DNA of 64,000 nt from contig CAWFOB010000005.1 of assembly GCA_963817375.1 (NCBI GenBank), positions 124,001 to 188,000 on the forward strand, given 5' to 3'. Positions 18,356-27,100 of the stretch are shown here, piece after piece (within the stretch, counting starts at the first letter, position 1; every line of letters starts with the position of its first letter). The notes below the pieces were generated by a model, which saw only the letters and a list, made by a program, of their open reading frames with translations, did not search any database and had not been told where the DNA came from. The translations under genes and the position numbers were made by a program. This DNA comes from JACVRM01 sp963817375 (GTDB lineage Bacteria; Actinomycetota; Thermoleophilia; Gaiellales; Gaiellaceae).

Positions 18356-18986
18356 GGGCGTCCTCGTAGCAGAGCGCCTGGAACGACAGCCGGTGCACCT
18401 CGCACGGGCCGCGCCGGCGGACCACGGCCGAGTGCTCCGGCGTGATGTAGCCGACGTGCGAGCGGAAGCCGTAGTGCGGGTAGACGGCGTCCATGCGCCG
18501 CATCGCGCGGTCGCGAACGACCTTCGCGACGATCGAGGCGGCGGCGATCGCGGCCGAGCGCTCGTCGCCGTCGATGACCGCCTGGTGCGGCGGGGCGGTC
18601 GGGCCGAGCCGGAAGCCGTCGACCAGGCAGACCTCGGCCGGGGGCGAGAGCGCGTGCAGGGCGGCGCGCAGCCCGTTCAGGTTCGAGCGATGCAGCCCCT
18701 CGCGGTCGATCCGCCAGGGCGCGAACACGTGCACGGAGACCTTCTCCGCGCAGCCGAGCACGGCGCGGAAGAGCCGCTCGCGATCGTCGTGCGACAGCTG
18801 CTTGGAGTCGTTCAGGTCGGCGAGCGGCCTGACCTTGTGCTCGCGGAGACCGTCGTAGTCGAGCAGCACCCCCGCGACGACGAGCGGCCCGGCGAGCGAC
18901 CCGCGGCCCGCCTCGTCGGCGCCCGCGACGAAGCGCGCGCCGAGCCGGCGGTCGAAGCGGAGGAGCCGTTGGCCGGGGCGCGCCAC
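18330..18986 (-). CDS. rnhB: Ribonuclease HII
   Basis: Removes ribonucleotides misincorporated in DNA and RNA of RNA-DNA hybrids. 218 residues, with catalytic residues visible: Asp and Glu in GADEAGRGSLAGP, Asp in VCLVDGFRL, and Asp in AAASIVAKVVRDRAM. GTG 18986 is preceded at 8 bases by TATTCT, which fits a leaderless transcript starting rnhB-yraN. It lies downstream of the rplS operon and its hairpins. Confidence 0.93.
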   Translation of the reverse strand: MARPGQRLLRFDRRLGARFVAGADEAGRGSLAGPLVVAGVLLDYDGLREHKVRPLADLNDSKQLSHDDRERLFRAVLGCAEKVSVHVFAPWRIDREGLHRSNLNGLRAALHALSPPAEVCLVDGFRLGPTAPPHQAVIDGDERSAAIAAASIVAKVVRDRAMRRMDAVYPHYGFRSHVGYITPEHSAVVRRRGPCEVHRLSFQALCYEDAREHAAARG

Positions 18987-18994
18987 GGGGGCCG

Positions 18995-19000
18995 AGAATA
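18995..19000 (-). promoter_or_regulatory. -10 box of leaderless promoter (rnhB)
   Basis: On the complement TATTCT ends 8 bases before GTG 18986; it sits directly downstream of the terminator hairpins of the preceding operon. Confidence 0.5.
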
Positions 19001-19002
19001 GC

Positions 19003-19044
19003 GGCGCCGGCAGCCGGCGCCGGGGATCGTCACAGAGTTGTGAC
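19003..19044 (-). terminator. Double hairpin after rplS operon
   Basis: Two inverted repeats in tandem: GTCACA gagt TGTGAC (19029-19044) and GGCGCCGG cag CCGGCGCC (19003-19021). They lie just after the stop of the last operon gene and before the rnhB promoter. Confidence 0.55.
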
Positions 19045-19424
19045 TACCCGCCGAACGGGCTATGCCGCAGGCCGTCGATCGCGGCGATGACGCCGGCGAT
19101 GGCCGTGACGACGACGCCCGTGGCGAGCAGCAGAATCGCCCAGCCGTAGAGGCGCACGGGATTCCAGCGCGTCGCAATCCGGGCGGGGTGGACGACGAGG
19201 TCTGGCAGCACGATGAGGCCCGCGAGCAATGCCGACGCTCCCATCGGCACGACGCTGAAGATGTAGAGCCAGAGTTGCCGGTGGAAGCCCTGTCGCGAAA
19301 CGCTCAGGAAGAACGACCCGGCAAGCGAGCTGCGCAGCACGAGCAGGAGCCCCGCCGCGACAACAATCCAGACGGCGCGCCGCTCGAGATCGGCGGGAGT
19401 CGCGGCCGCCGGCGCGTCGTCCAC
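19044..19424 (-). CDS. Hypothetical four-helix membrane protein
   Basis: 126 residues with about three to four hydrophobic helices (AVWIVVAAGLLLVL, LYIFSVVPMGASALLAGLIVL, LYGWAILLLATGVVVTAIAG). Start GTG 19424 immediately follows the rplS stop (TAAGTG), so it is probably translated by reinitiation. No family was recognised. It ends at the double hairpin, as the last gene of the ffh-rplS transcript. Confidence 0.6.
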   Translation of the reverse strand: MDDAPAAATPADLERRAVWIVVAAGLLLVLRSSLAGSFFLSVSRQGFHRQLWLYIFSVVPMGASALLAGLIVLPDLVVHPARIATRWNPVRLYGWAILLLATGVVVTAIAGVIAAIDGLRHSPFGG

Positions 19425-19973
19425 TTACGCCGGCTGCTGGACCTCGGCCTCTTCGGCCTCGGTCTCCGCCTCGGCGACCTCGTCGCCCGGCGCGTCCGGT
19501 GCCTCGGCCACAACGGCCTGGGTCTCCGGCTCCTGCGCCTCGACCGCGGTCTCCTCGGCCTCTTCCGGCACCTCTTCGGCGACCGGCTCCGGGACCGTGG
19601 CGGCCTCGCGGGCGGCGGCTGCACGCGGGCCGCGAATCTCGCGGACGCGGGCCTTCTTGCCGACCTTGCCGCGCAGGTAGTAGAGCTTCGCGCGGTTCAC
19701 GTCGCCGATCGCCTGCACCTCGATCTTCTCGATCTTGGGCGAGTGCACCGGGAACGTGCGCTCCACGCCGACGCCGAAGGACTGCTTGCGGACGGTGAAC
19801 GTCTCGCGCACGCCCGGCCCCTGGCGCTTGATCACGATGCCCTCGAACACCTGCACGCGGCGGCGCTGGCCCTCGATCACCTGGAAGTGCACGCGCACCG
19901 TGTCGCCCGCCTTGAACTGCGGGAGGTCCGTGCGCAGCTGGCGCTGCTCGAGGCTGTCGATCACGTTCGGCAT
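19425..19973 (-). CDS. rplS: Ribosomal protein L19 with acidic tail
   Basis: Large-subunit protein L19 at the 30S-50S interface. Residues 1-115 match the whole conventional protein (FKAGDTVRVHFQVIEG, RVQVFEGIVIKRQGPG, ETFTVRKQSFGVGVERTFP, KIEKIEVQAIGDVNRAKLYY). A further 65 or so residues form a low-complexity Glu/Ala/Val/Pro tail, strongly acidic and absent from most L19 proteins. The tail is in frame and uses the same codon style as the body. Start ATG 19973. Confidence 0.93.
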   Translation of the reverse strand: MPNVIDSLEQRQLRTDLPQFKAGDTVRVHFQVIEGQRRRVQVFEGIVIKRQGPGVRETFTVRKQSFGVGVERTFPVHSPKIEKIEVQAIGDVNRAKLYYLRGKVGKKARVREIRGPRAAAAREAATVPEPVAEEVPEEAEETAVEAQEPETQAVVAEAPDAPGDEVAEAETEAEEAEVQQPA

Positions 19974-20034
19974 AGAGAAAAGGCCCGGCGGGCCCGGCTG
20001 CGAATCGTAGCGTAGCGGTGAACGCGGCGGGGTG

Positions 20035-20640
20035 TTACGGGAAGCCGATGCGCTTCGGCGGCCAGTAGATCGCGAAGACCTTGCCGATCAGCTCGTTCTC
20101 GTCGAGCGCACCCCAGATGCGGGAATCGCACGACTGCCGGCGGTTGTCGCCCATCACGAAGATGTGGTGCTTCGGGACGTGCCAGGTGCCGGTCTCGCCG
20201 CCGAGCCGGTCGTTCTTGATGTAGCCGGTCTCGTCCAGCGGCTTGCCGTTGATCAGCACCTTGCCGCTGTCGCGCACTGTGACGGTGTCGCCGGGCAGGC
20301 CGATGATCCGCTTCACGAACGTCCCGCCGGCGCCGCACTGCTCCTGCGCGGACTTGGGCGTGTGGAAGACGACGATGTCCTTCCGGGCCGGGTCGGTGAA
20401 GTGGTAGATGAACCGGTTCGCCAGGACGCGGTCGGAATACGAGGCCTCGCAGTCCAGGCCCGGTTTTGCGCAGTGCAGCGTCGGCTCCATCGACGACGAC
20501 GGGATCCGGTACGGGTTCACGACGTACGCCTTGATCAGCAGGACGATGACGACCGCGCCGACGATCGTGACGATCCAGTCGACGGCGACCCGCCACGGGC
20601 GCGGCCAGTTCTCCGTAAGGCGGTCGACGGGGCCTCTCAT
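20035..20640 (-). CDS. lepB: Signal peptidase I
   Basis: Membrane serine protease that removes signal peptides from Sec/Tat exports, 201 residues. One N-terminal membrane anchor (WIVTIVGAVVIVLLIKAYVV) precedes the catalytic Ser in RIPSSSMEPTL and the catalytic Lys in GGTFVKRIIGLPGD; GDNRRQSCDSRIWG is the conserved box E. Start ATG 20640 overlaps the trmD stop (ATGA). Pairs of Cys in the periplasmic-side domain (CAKPGLDC) could form a disulfide. Confidence 0.93.
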   Translation of the reverse strand: MRGPVDRLTENWPRPWRVAVDWIVTIVGAVVIVLLIKAYVVNPYRIPSSSMEPTLHCAKPGLDCEASYSDRVLANRFIYHFTDPARKDIVVFHTPKSAQEQCGAGGTFVKRIIGLPGDTVTVRDSGKVLINGKPLDETGYIKNDRLGGETGTWHVPKHHIFVMGDNRRQSCDSRIWGALDENELIGKVFAIYWPPKRIGFP

Positions 20641-21296
20641 GCAGCGCTCCGCAGCCGGCTCTGCTCGCGCCGCCACTCGGCGACGCGCCCGTGGTCGCCC
20701 GAGAGCAGCACGTCGGGAACGCTCCAGCCGCGGAACTCCGCCGGGCGCGTGTAGTGCGGGTACTCGAGCCCGCCGTCGAGCTCCGGCGAAAAGCTCTCCT
20801 CCACCCCGGACTCCTCGTTGCCGAGCGCACCCGGGAGCCGGCGCGCGACCGCGTCGATGATCACCATCGCGGGCAGCTCGCCGCCGGACAGGACATAGGG
20901 GCCGATCGAGATCGTGTCGTTCGCCAGGTTGTCGACGACGCGCTCGTCGAAACCCTCGAAGCGGGCCGACAGCAGCGTCACGTGCTCCTCGCCGGCGAGC
21001 TCCTCGACCACGCGCTGCGTGAGCGGGCGCCCGCGGGGCGTCAGCGCGACCACGCGGTGCCGCGGCGCGCCGCCGTAGACGGCATCGAGCGCCGCGGCGA
21101 CCACGTCGACGCGCAGCACCATGCCGGCGCCGCCGCCGTACGGCTCGTCGTCGACCTGCCCCGAGCGCAGCGGTGTCGTGTCGCGGTAGTTGAAGAGCCG
21201 CACCTCGAGCTCGGAGCCCAGGACGGCCGAGAGGGGCCGCTGCTCGAAGGCGCTCGCGAACGCATGCGGAACCAGCGTGAAGACATCGACCTGCAC
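20637..21296 (-). CDS. trmD: tRNA (guanine-N1-)-methyltransferase
   Basis: Methylates G37 of tRNAs to prevent frameshifting; SPOUT-family trefoil-knot enzyme, 219 residues. Matches: EPYGGGAGMVLRVD, RFEGFDERVVDN, ISIGPYVLSGGELPAM, LEYPHYTRPAEFRGW, VPDVLLSGDHGRVAEWR. Two positions are unusual: the D-S-F motif that holds the catalytic Asp reads EESF, and SIGDY reads SIGPY. Start GTG 21296. It sits between rimM and lepB in the ribosome-assembly operon. Confidence 0.92.
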   Translation of the reverse strand: MQVDVFTLVPHAFASAFEQRPLSAVLGSELEVRLFNYRDTTPLRSGQVDDEPYGGGAGMVLRVDVVAAALDAVYGGAPRHRVVALTPRGRPLTQRVVEELAGEEHVTLLSARFEGFDERVVDNLANDTISIGPYVLSGGELPAMVIIDAVARRLPGALGNEESGVEESFSPELDGGLEYPHYTRPAEFRGWSVPDVLLSGDHGRVAEWRREQSRLRSAA

Positions 21297-21310
21297 GGCG
21301 GCCGCCGAGG

Positions 21311-21781
21311 TTACCCGTCACCCGCGAAGCCAGGAGCGATCTCGACCGTCCCGGCCTCGAGGTCGACGTTGAGCACGCACGCGTCGACGAGGGGCAGGCG
21401 AAGGCCGGACTCGAGCACGAGGACATCGTTCGCGATCCCCGGCTCGACGTCCTGCACGCCCCCGAGCTCGCGGCCGTTCGTCTCGACTGCGCGCAGGCCG
21501 ATCAGCTGGAAGACGTAATACGAGCCCTCCTCGGGCGGCGGGAGCTCCGCGCGCGGCACGAGCAGCTCCGCGCCACGCTCGGCAGGAAGGTCGAGCCGGA
21601 TCACCGGCCGGCCGCCGGATCGCTTCGACTCGACGATCGTCGCGGGCTCGCCGCCGACGTGGACGACCACGCCCTTCGCAAGCCGCTCCGGCGACTCGGA
21701 GGGCCGCTCGACGAAGAAGGCGCCGGCCAGCCCGTGCGGGCGGCCCACCCGCCCGACGGCCACCCACTCCGCCTCACTCAC
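21311..21781 (-). CDS. rimM: Ribosome maturation factor RimM
   Basis: Assists 30S head assembly by binding S19. 156 residues with VAVGRVGRPHGLAGAFFV at the N-terminus, YYVFQLIGLRAVETNGRELG in the middle and a PRC-barrel C-terminal domain ending VDACVLNVDLEAGTVEI. Start GTG 21781 overlaps the stop of the KH gene (GTGA). Confidence 0.9.
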   Translation of the reverse strand: MSEAEWVAVGRVGRPHGLAGAFFVERPSESPERLAKGVVVHVGGEPATIVESKRSGGRPVIRLDLPAERGAELLVPRAELPPPEEGSYYVFQLIGLRAVETNGRELGGVQDVEPGIANDVLVLESGLRLPLVDACVLNVDLEAGTVEIAPGFAGDG

Positions 21782-22014
21782 TCAACGATCTCGAGCACGA
21801 CGCGTCGGCGATCGTCACCGGCCGAGCCGGCGCGCACGACCGTGCGCAGTGCACGCGCCATGCGGCCCTGGCGGCCGATCACCTTGCCGACGTCGTCGGG
21901 CGCGACGTGCAGCTCGAGCACGACGGCATCGTCGCGCTCGACGCGCTCCACCCGCACGGCATCCGGCGCGTCCACGAGCTGCCGCGCCAGGTACTCGAGC
22001 AGCTGCTCGCTCAA
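21778..22014 (-). CDS. khpA: KH-domain RNA-binding protein (KhpA type)
   Basis: 78-residue single KH domain; the G-x-x-G loop reads VIGRQGRMARALRTVV. Such proteins bind small or ribosomal RNAs and lie between rpsP and rimM in most Gram-positives, as here. Start TTG 22014 overlaps the rpsP stop (TTGA); no better start exists downstream that keeps the domain. Confidence 0.88.
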   Translation of the reverse strand: MSEQLLEYLARQLVDAPDAVRVERVERDDAVVLELHVAPDDVGKVIGRQGRMARALRTVVRAGSAGDDRRRVVLEIVE

Positions 22015-22253
22015 GCCAGGTTCTGCGTCTTCAGCAGGCGCCGCACCGACTCCGTCGGCAGCGCGCCCTTGCCGAGCCAGTCGCGGACCTTGCCCTCGTC
22101 GAACTCGATCAGCGAGGGCTCCAGCTGTGGGTTGTACCGCCCGACGATGTCGATGAACCTGCCGTCGCGCGGCGCGCGCGAGTCGGCCACGACGACGCGG
22201 TAGATCGGGTTTTTCTTCGACCCGACCCGCGTGAGCCTCATCTTGACTGCCAT
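22011..22253 (-). CDS. rpsP: Ribosomal protein S16
   Basis: Small-subunit protein S16, 80 residues, complete: MRLTRVGSKKNPIYRVVVAD, APRDGRFIDIVGRYNPQLEP and GALPTESVRRLLKTQ. It starts at ATG 22253, 44 bases after ffh, and heads a chain of four-base overlaps leading into the KH gene and rimM. Confidence 0.95.
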   Translation of the reverse strand: MAVKMRLTRVGSKKNPIYRVVVADSRAPRDGRFIDIVGRYNPQLEPSLIEFDEGKVRDWLGKGALPTESVRRLLKTQNLA

Positions 22254-22297
22254 CTCACCTCCGACTTTCTGACCTCTTTGTGCATGAGCGTCACAAG

Positions 22298-23713
22298 CTA
22301 CCGCTTGGCGCGCCCCTGCTTCTTCCGTCTCCCCTTCGCGCCCGGGCGCGCGGACTGCGGCGGCGCCAGCGTCGGAGCGCCAGGGAGCGCGCCGCCGCCG
22401 GGCACCATCCCGGCGGGCAGCGACGGCATCTTGCCCTTGCTCATCCCCTTCATCAGCTTCTGCATCTGCTTGCGCGCGCTCATCAGCTGGTTGACCTGGT
22501 CGATCGACGTGCCGCTGCCGGCCGCGATCCGCCGCCGCCGGGACAGGTCGATCACGTGCGGGAAGCGCCGCTCGCGCGGCGTCATGGACAGCACGATCGC
22601 CTCGATCCGGCCCAGGTCCTTCTCGTTGACGTCGACGTCCTGTAGCTGCTTGCCGATCCCGGGCATCAGCCCCAGCACGGACTTGAAGGAGCCCATGCGC
22701 TTCAGCATCCGGTAGCTCGTCAGCAGGTCGTCGAAGGTGAACTCGCCCTGGAGCATCTGCTCCTCGAGGCGGCGCTGCTCGTCCTCCGACGCGGCCTCCT
22801 CTGCCTTCTCGATCAGCGTCAGGACGTCGCCCATGCCGAGGATCCGGGACGCCATGCGGTCGGGGTGGAAGTACTCGAGCTGGTCGAGCTTCTCGCCGAG
22901 CGAGATCAGCTTGATCGGGCGGCCGGTCACGGCTTTCACCGAGAGCGCCGCGCCGCCGCGCGCGTCGCCGTCGAGCTTGGTCAGCACGACGCCGTCGAAG
23001 GCGACCCGCTCCTGGAACGCCTCGGCGACGGCGACGGCTTCCTGGCCCGTCATCGCGTCGAGCACGAGCAGGACGTTCGTCGGCTTGACGGCGTTCCGGA
23101 CGGCCACCAGCTCGTCCATCAGCGCCTCGTCGACGTGTAGGCGGCCCGCGGTGTCGACGATGACGACGTCGCGGCCCTCGTCACGCGCGCGCTGGACGCC
23201 GGCCGCCGAGACGGCGACGGGGTCGCCCTCGCCGCGGTAGACCGGGATCTGGATCTGCTTGCCGAGCTGCTCGAGCTGGTCGATCGCCGCCGGACGCTGC
23301 AGATCGGCCGGCACGAGCGCGGGCTTCTTGCCCTCCTTGCGCAGGAGCAGCGCGAGCTTGGCCGAGGCGGTCGTCTTCCCCGAGCCCTGGAGCCCGGCCA
23401 TCAGGATCACTGTGGGCGGACGGCCGGCGAACGCAAGCCGCGAGTCCCCCGTGCCCATGAGCTCGGTGAGCTCGTCGTGGACGACCTTGACCACCTGCTG
23501 GCCCGGGTTCAGGTCCTTCAGCACCTCCTCGCCCAGCGCCCGCTCGCGCACGCGCGCGACAAAGTCTTTGACGACCCGGAAGTTGACATCCGCCTCGAGC
23601 AGCGCCAGGCGGATCTCGCGCATCGCGCGGGAGATCGACTCCTCGTCGAGGCGTTTCTTGCCGCTGAGGTCGCCGAGGGCGGCGCTGAGCTTGTCGGAGA
23701 GCGTGTCGAACAC
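22298..23713 (-). CDS. ffh: Signal recognition particle protein Ffh
   Basis: SRP54 GTPase that binds signal sequences and SRP RNA and docks with FtsY. 471 residues: N domain, G domain (Walker A GLQGSGKTT, DTAGRLHVDEALMDEL, TKLDGDARGGAALS) and methionine-rich M domain (MLKRMGSFKSVLGLMPGIG, then MSARKQMQKLMKGMSKGKMP), ending in a basic tail. GTG 23713 (VFDTLSDKLS) is chosen because TACACT lies 9 bases upstream and the family begins here. Confidence 0.95.
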   Translation of the reverse strand: MFDTLSDKLSAALGDLSGKKRLDEESISRAMREIRLALLEADVNFRVVKDFVARVRERALGEEVLKDLNPGQQVVKVVHDELTELMGTGDSRLAFAGRPPTVILMAGLQGSGKTTASAKLALLLRKEGKKPALVPADLQRPAAIDQLEQLGKQIQIPVYRGEGDPVAVSAAGVQRARDEGRDVVIVDTAGRLHVDEALMDELVAVRNAVKPTNVLLVLDAMTGQEAVAVAEAFQERVAFDGVVLTKLDGDARGGAALSVKAVTGRPIKLISLGEKLDQLEYFHPDRMASRILGMGDVLTLIEKAEEAASEDEQRRLEEQMLQGEFTFDDLLTSYRMLKRMGSFKSVLGLMPGIGKQLQDVDVNEKDLGRIEAIVLSMTPRERRFPHVIDLSRRRRIAAGSGTSIDQVNQLMSARKQMQKLMKGMSKGKMPSLPAGMVPGGGALPGAPTLAPPQSARPGAKGRRKKQGRAKR

Positions 23714-23722
23714 GGTCGGCCA

Positions 23723-23728
23723 AGTGTA
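23723..23728 (-). promoter_or_regulatory. -10 box of leaderless promoter (ffh operon)
   Basis: On the complement TACACT ends 9 bases before GTG 23713. The remaining 150 bases up to the dodecin gene hold no recognisable gene. Confidence 0.45.
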
Positions 23729-23878
23729 GGCGCGGCCGCCCCTTTCACCCGCTCCCGAAAGGGTGTTAGACGCCTCGTGGTCAGCCGCCAAGCGGGACGG
23801 TCGTTACGCCGCACGGCCGGTGTTGTCAAGGTCGGGCAGGATACGACCGCCCTGTCCCAGCGCGTGAAAGGAATGGCA

Positions 23879-24085
23879 ATGACCCACGTCGCCAAGGTCG
23901 TCACCATCATCGGCTCCTCCCCCGAGAGCTTCGCGAAGGCGGCCGACGCCGCCGTGCAGGAGGCCGCGAAGACGATTCGCGGCATCCGCGGCGCGCACGT
24001 GGTCGAGATGAGCGCGACGGTCGAGGACGGCCGCATCAGCCAGTACCGCACCACCGTCAACATCGCGTTCGGCATCGAGCACTAG
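23879..24085 (+). CDS. Dodecin-like protein
   Basis: 68-residue protein of the dodecin family, which forms hollow dodecamers that buffer flavin or related ligands. The fold signature is clear: VVTIIGSSPESFAKAADAAV, helix QEAAKTIRG, strand AHVVEMSATVEDGRISQYRT, then VNIAFGIE. The tryptophan that stacks on flavin in characterised dodecins is absent here (RGAHV in its place), so ligand binding may differ. Start ATG 23879 has an AAAGGA ribosome-binding site 6 bases upstream, better than the in-frame ATG two codons earlier. Confidence 0.8.
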   Translation: MTHVAKVVTIIGSSPESFAKAADAAVQEAAKTIRGIRGAHVVEMSATVEDGRISQYRTTVNIAFGIEH

Positions 24086-24095
24086 GAGCGCCCTG

Positions 24096-24139
24096 TTGGT
24101 GCGTGTCTGCACGAGCCTAAACTCGGCTCGTGCAGGCAC
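24096..24139 (+). promoter_or_regulatory. Promoter inside a 15-bp inverted repeat before the cyclase gene
   Basis: TTGGTG (24096-24101), 16 bases, then TAAACT (24118-24123), 6 bases, then GTG 24130: a near-consensus leaderless promoter. The -10 box lies in the loop of a perfect inverted repeat, TGCACGAGCC (24108-24117) and GGCTCGTGCA (24125-24134), extendable to 15 pairs with one G-T (24103-24139). A dimeric regulator bound here would cover the -10 box and start codon. Alternatively the repeat could act as a hairpin ending dodecin transcription. Confidence 0.55.
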
Positions 24140-27100
24140 GAAAGACGGTGTCGATCCTGTTCTGCGACGTTGTCGACTCAACACCGCTGGGTGAGCAGCT
24201 CGATCCGGAGTCGCTGCAGCGCGTCATGAGCCGCTGGTTCGCCGAGGCGCGCGCCATCGTCGAGCGCCACGGCGGCACCGTGGAGAAGTTCATCGGCGAC
24301 GAGGTGATGGCCGTGTTCGGCGTGCCCGTCGTGCACGAGGACGACGCGCTCCGGGCCGTGCGCTCGGCCTCGGCCATGCGCGAGCGGCTCGTCAGCCTGA
24401 ACGACGAGCTCGAGGAGGCATACGGCGTCCGCCTCGCCGTGCGGATCGGCGTCAACACGGGCGAGGTCGTCGTCGGCGACCCGTCGACGGGCGGCACCTT
24501 CGTCACGGGCGAGCCGGTGAACATGGCGAAGCGCCTCGAGCAGGCGGCCGACTCGGGGCAGATCCTGATCGGCAAGACCACGTACCCGCTGGTCGCGAAC
24601 GCTGTGCAGGCCGGCCCGCTCGCGTCGTTCCCCGTGAAGGGCAAGCGCGAAGCGGTTGCCCCGTTCCGCGTCGAGCACGTCGACGCCGGCGCGCCGGGCG
24701 TCGCCCGCCGCCACGACACGCCGCTCGTCGACCGCACGGTGGAGCTGGGGCGTCTCGAGCACGCGTTCGCAGCCGCCGCGGCCGGTCCGACCAGCCGCCT
24801 CGTCACCGTCGTCGGCGTGGCCGGGCTCGGCAAGACCCGCCTGACGGAGGAGCTGATCCACCAGGTCGCGGACCGCGCCCGCGTGCTTACAGGCCGCTGC
24901 CTCCCCTACGGGGACGGCATCACGTTCTGGCCGCTCATCGAGGTCCTGCGCTCGCTCGGCGACGACGGCCTGGACGGCGCGCTCGCCGGCGCCGAAGACG
25001 GTGAGGCCGTCGCCGAACGGCTCCGCGCACTCACGAGCGACACGCCCGGCCCGGTCGACGAGCTGTTCTGGGCCGCCCGGCGCCTGCTCGAGTCGCTCGC
25101 TGCCGACAAACCGGTTGTGCTCGTCCTCGAGGACATCGACCGCGCCGAGCCGACGTTCCTCGACCTTGTCGAGTACCTGCTCAGCCGCATCGAGGGAGCG
25201 TCGGTGCTGCTGGTGTGCCCGGCGCGGCCGGAGCTGCTCGAGCGGCGGCCCGAGTGGACGGCGCCGAACGAACGCTCCGACGTGATCGTCCTCGAGCCGC
25301 TGACCGCGAGCGATGCGGAGTCGCTGCTCGCCGGGCTCGGCGCCGAACTGGATGACGCGACGCGCGAGCGCGTCCTCAGGTCAGCAGAGGGCAATCCGCT
25401 CTACGTGGAGCAGCTCGCGGCGCTCGCCGGCAGCGGCGAAGTGGTCGTCCCGCCGACGATCCAGGCGCTGCTCGCCGAGCGACTGGACCGGCTGCAGGAC
25501 GACGAGCGGGCGATCCTCGAACGCGCCGCGGTCGTCGGCCAGGAGTTCTCGCTCCGCATCGTCACCGACCTCTGCCCGCCCGAGCTCCGCGGCGACGTCG
25601 GCCGCCAGCTCCTCGCGCTCGTCCGCAAGGAGCTGATCCGGCCGCACGCCTCGTCGTCGACGCGCGAGGACAACTTCCGCTTCCGGCACGCTCTTATCCG
25701 CGACGTCACCTACGACGGCATGCCGAAGGAGGCACGCGCGCTCTTCCACGAGTGGTGCGCCGACTGGATCGAGCGCAACGGCGGCGACCGCGTGGCCGAG
25801 CTGGACGAGATCGCCGGTTACCACCTCGAGCGGGCGGTCGGGCTCCGCGCCGACCTCGGCCCTCGTGACGCGCGAACGCAGCGCCTCGCCGCGCGTGCCG
25901 CGGCGCTCCTCGGCGCCGCCGGCGGCCGCGCCCACGCGCGGGGCGACGTCCCGGCGGCGGTGGGACTCCTGGAACGCACCGCGGCGCTGCTCGACTCGGA
26001 CGATCCCGGGCGCGTCGCCGTCTCCGTCGAGCTCGGCGCGGCCCTCCACGCTGGCGGCCAGCTCGACCGGGCCGACCTCGTCCTGACGGAGGCGACGGCG
26101 GCGGCCGGCCGTCTCGGCGACGAGCGCCTCTTTGCGCATGCCGAGCTCGAGCATGCGTTCGTGCGGATGTACTCGGAGCCGGAGCGGGCGCTGCCGCGGC
26201 TCGAAGAGGTCGCGCAGACGGCCGTCGACGTCTTTTCCCGCTTCGACGACGACGCCGGCCTCGCCCGGGCGTGGCGGGTCGTCGCGGGAGGCCAGTTCGG
26301 GCGCGGGCACTATGCCGACGCGGCCGAGACTCTCGAGCGCGCCATCGCGCATGCCGACCGCGCGGGGGCCAAACGCGAGCAGGTGGTCCTCTGGCGCCTC
26401 GGCGTCGCGCCCGAACAGGTGGTCCTGCTCTGGCGCCTCGGCATCGCGGTGGCGCTCGGCCCGGTCCCCGCCGACGAGGCGCTCGCGCGGACGGAGCAGA
26501 TCCTCCCGCGGGTCGGCCACAACCTGGTGGGCGAGGGCGTGACCCGGGCGCTGATCGCCCGGCTCCACGGCATGCTCGGCCACGAGGCCGAGGCGCGCGA
26601 AGAGTACGCGCGGGCGCGCGCCGCCGTCGAGGGGCTCGGTGACTCCGTCTACGCCGCCGCGCTGGCGCTCTACGCCGGGCCGGTCGAGCAGTACGCCGGC
26701 GATCTCGCCGGGGCGGAGCGCGAGCTACGGGCCGCGGTCGAGCGCCTGCGCGCGATGGGCGAGAAGGGTGCCTTCTCGACCGTTGCGGTACTGCTGGCGC
26801 GCGTGCGCCTGGAGCTCCGAGACTGCGACGAGGCCGAGGCGCTCATCGACGCGAGCGAGGAGGCCGCGGCGGCCGAGGACGTCTACTCGCGCACGCTGTC
26901 ACGCGGGGCGCGGGCGCGGATCCTCGCCAGTCGCGGTGATCAGGAGGCGGCAGTGGCCCTCGCGCACGACACCGTGAAGCTCGCGCACGAGACCGACGGG
27001 CTCTCGCTCCAGGGCAGCGCGTTGCTCGACCTCGCGCTCGTACTCGACGCCGCGGGCGAAGGCGCCGCGGCGCAAGAAGCGCTCGGCGAGGCGCGCGAGC

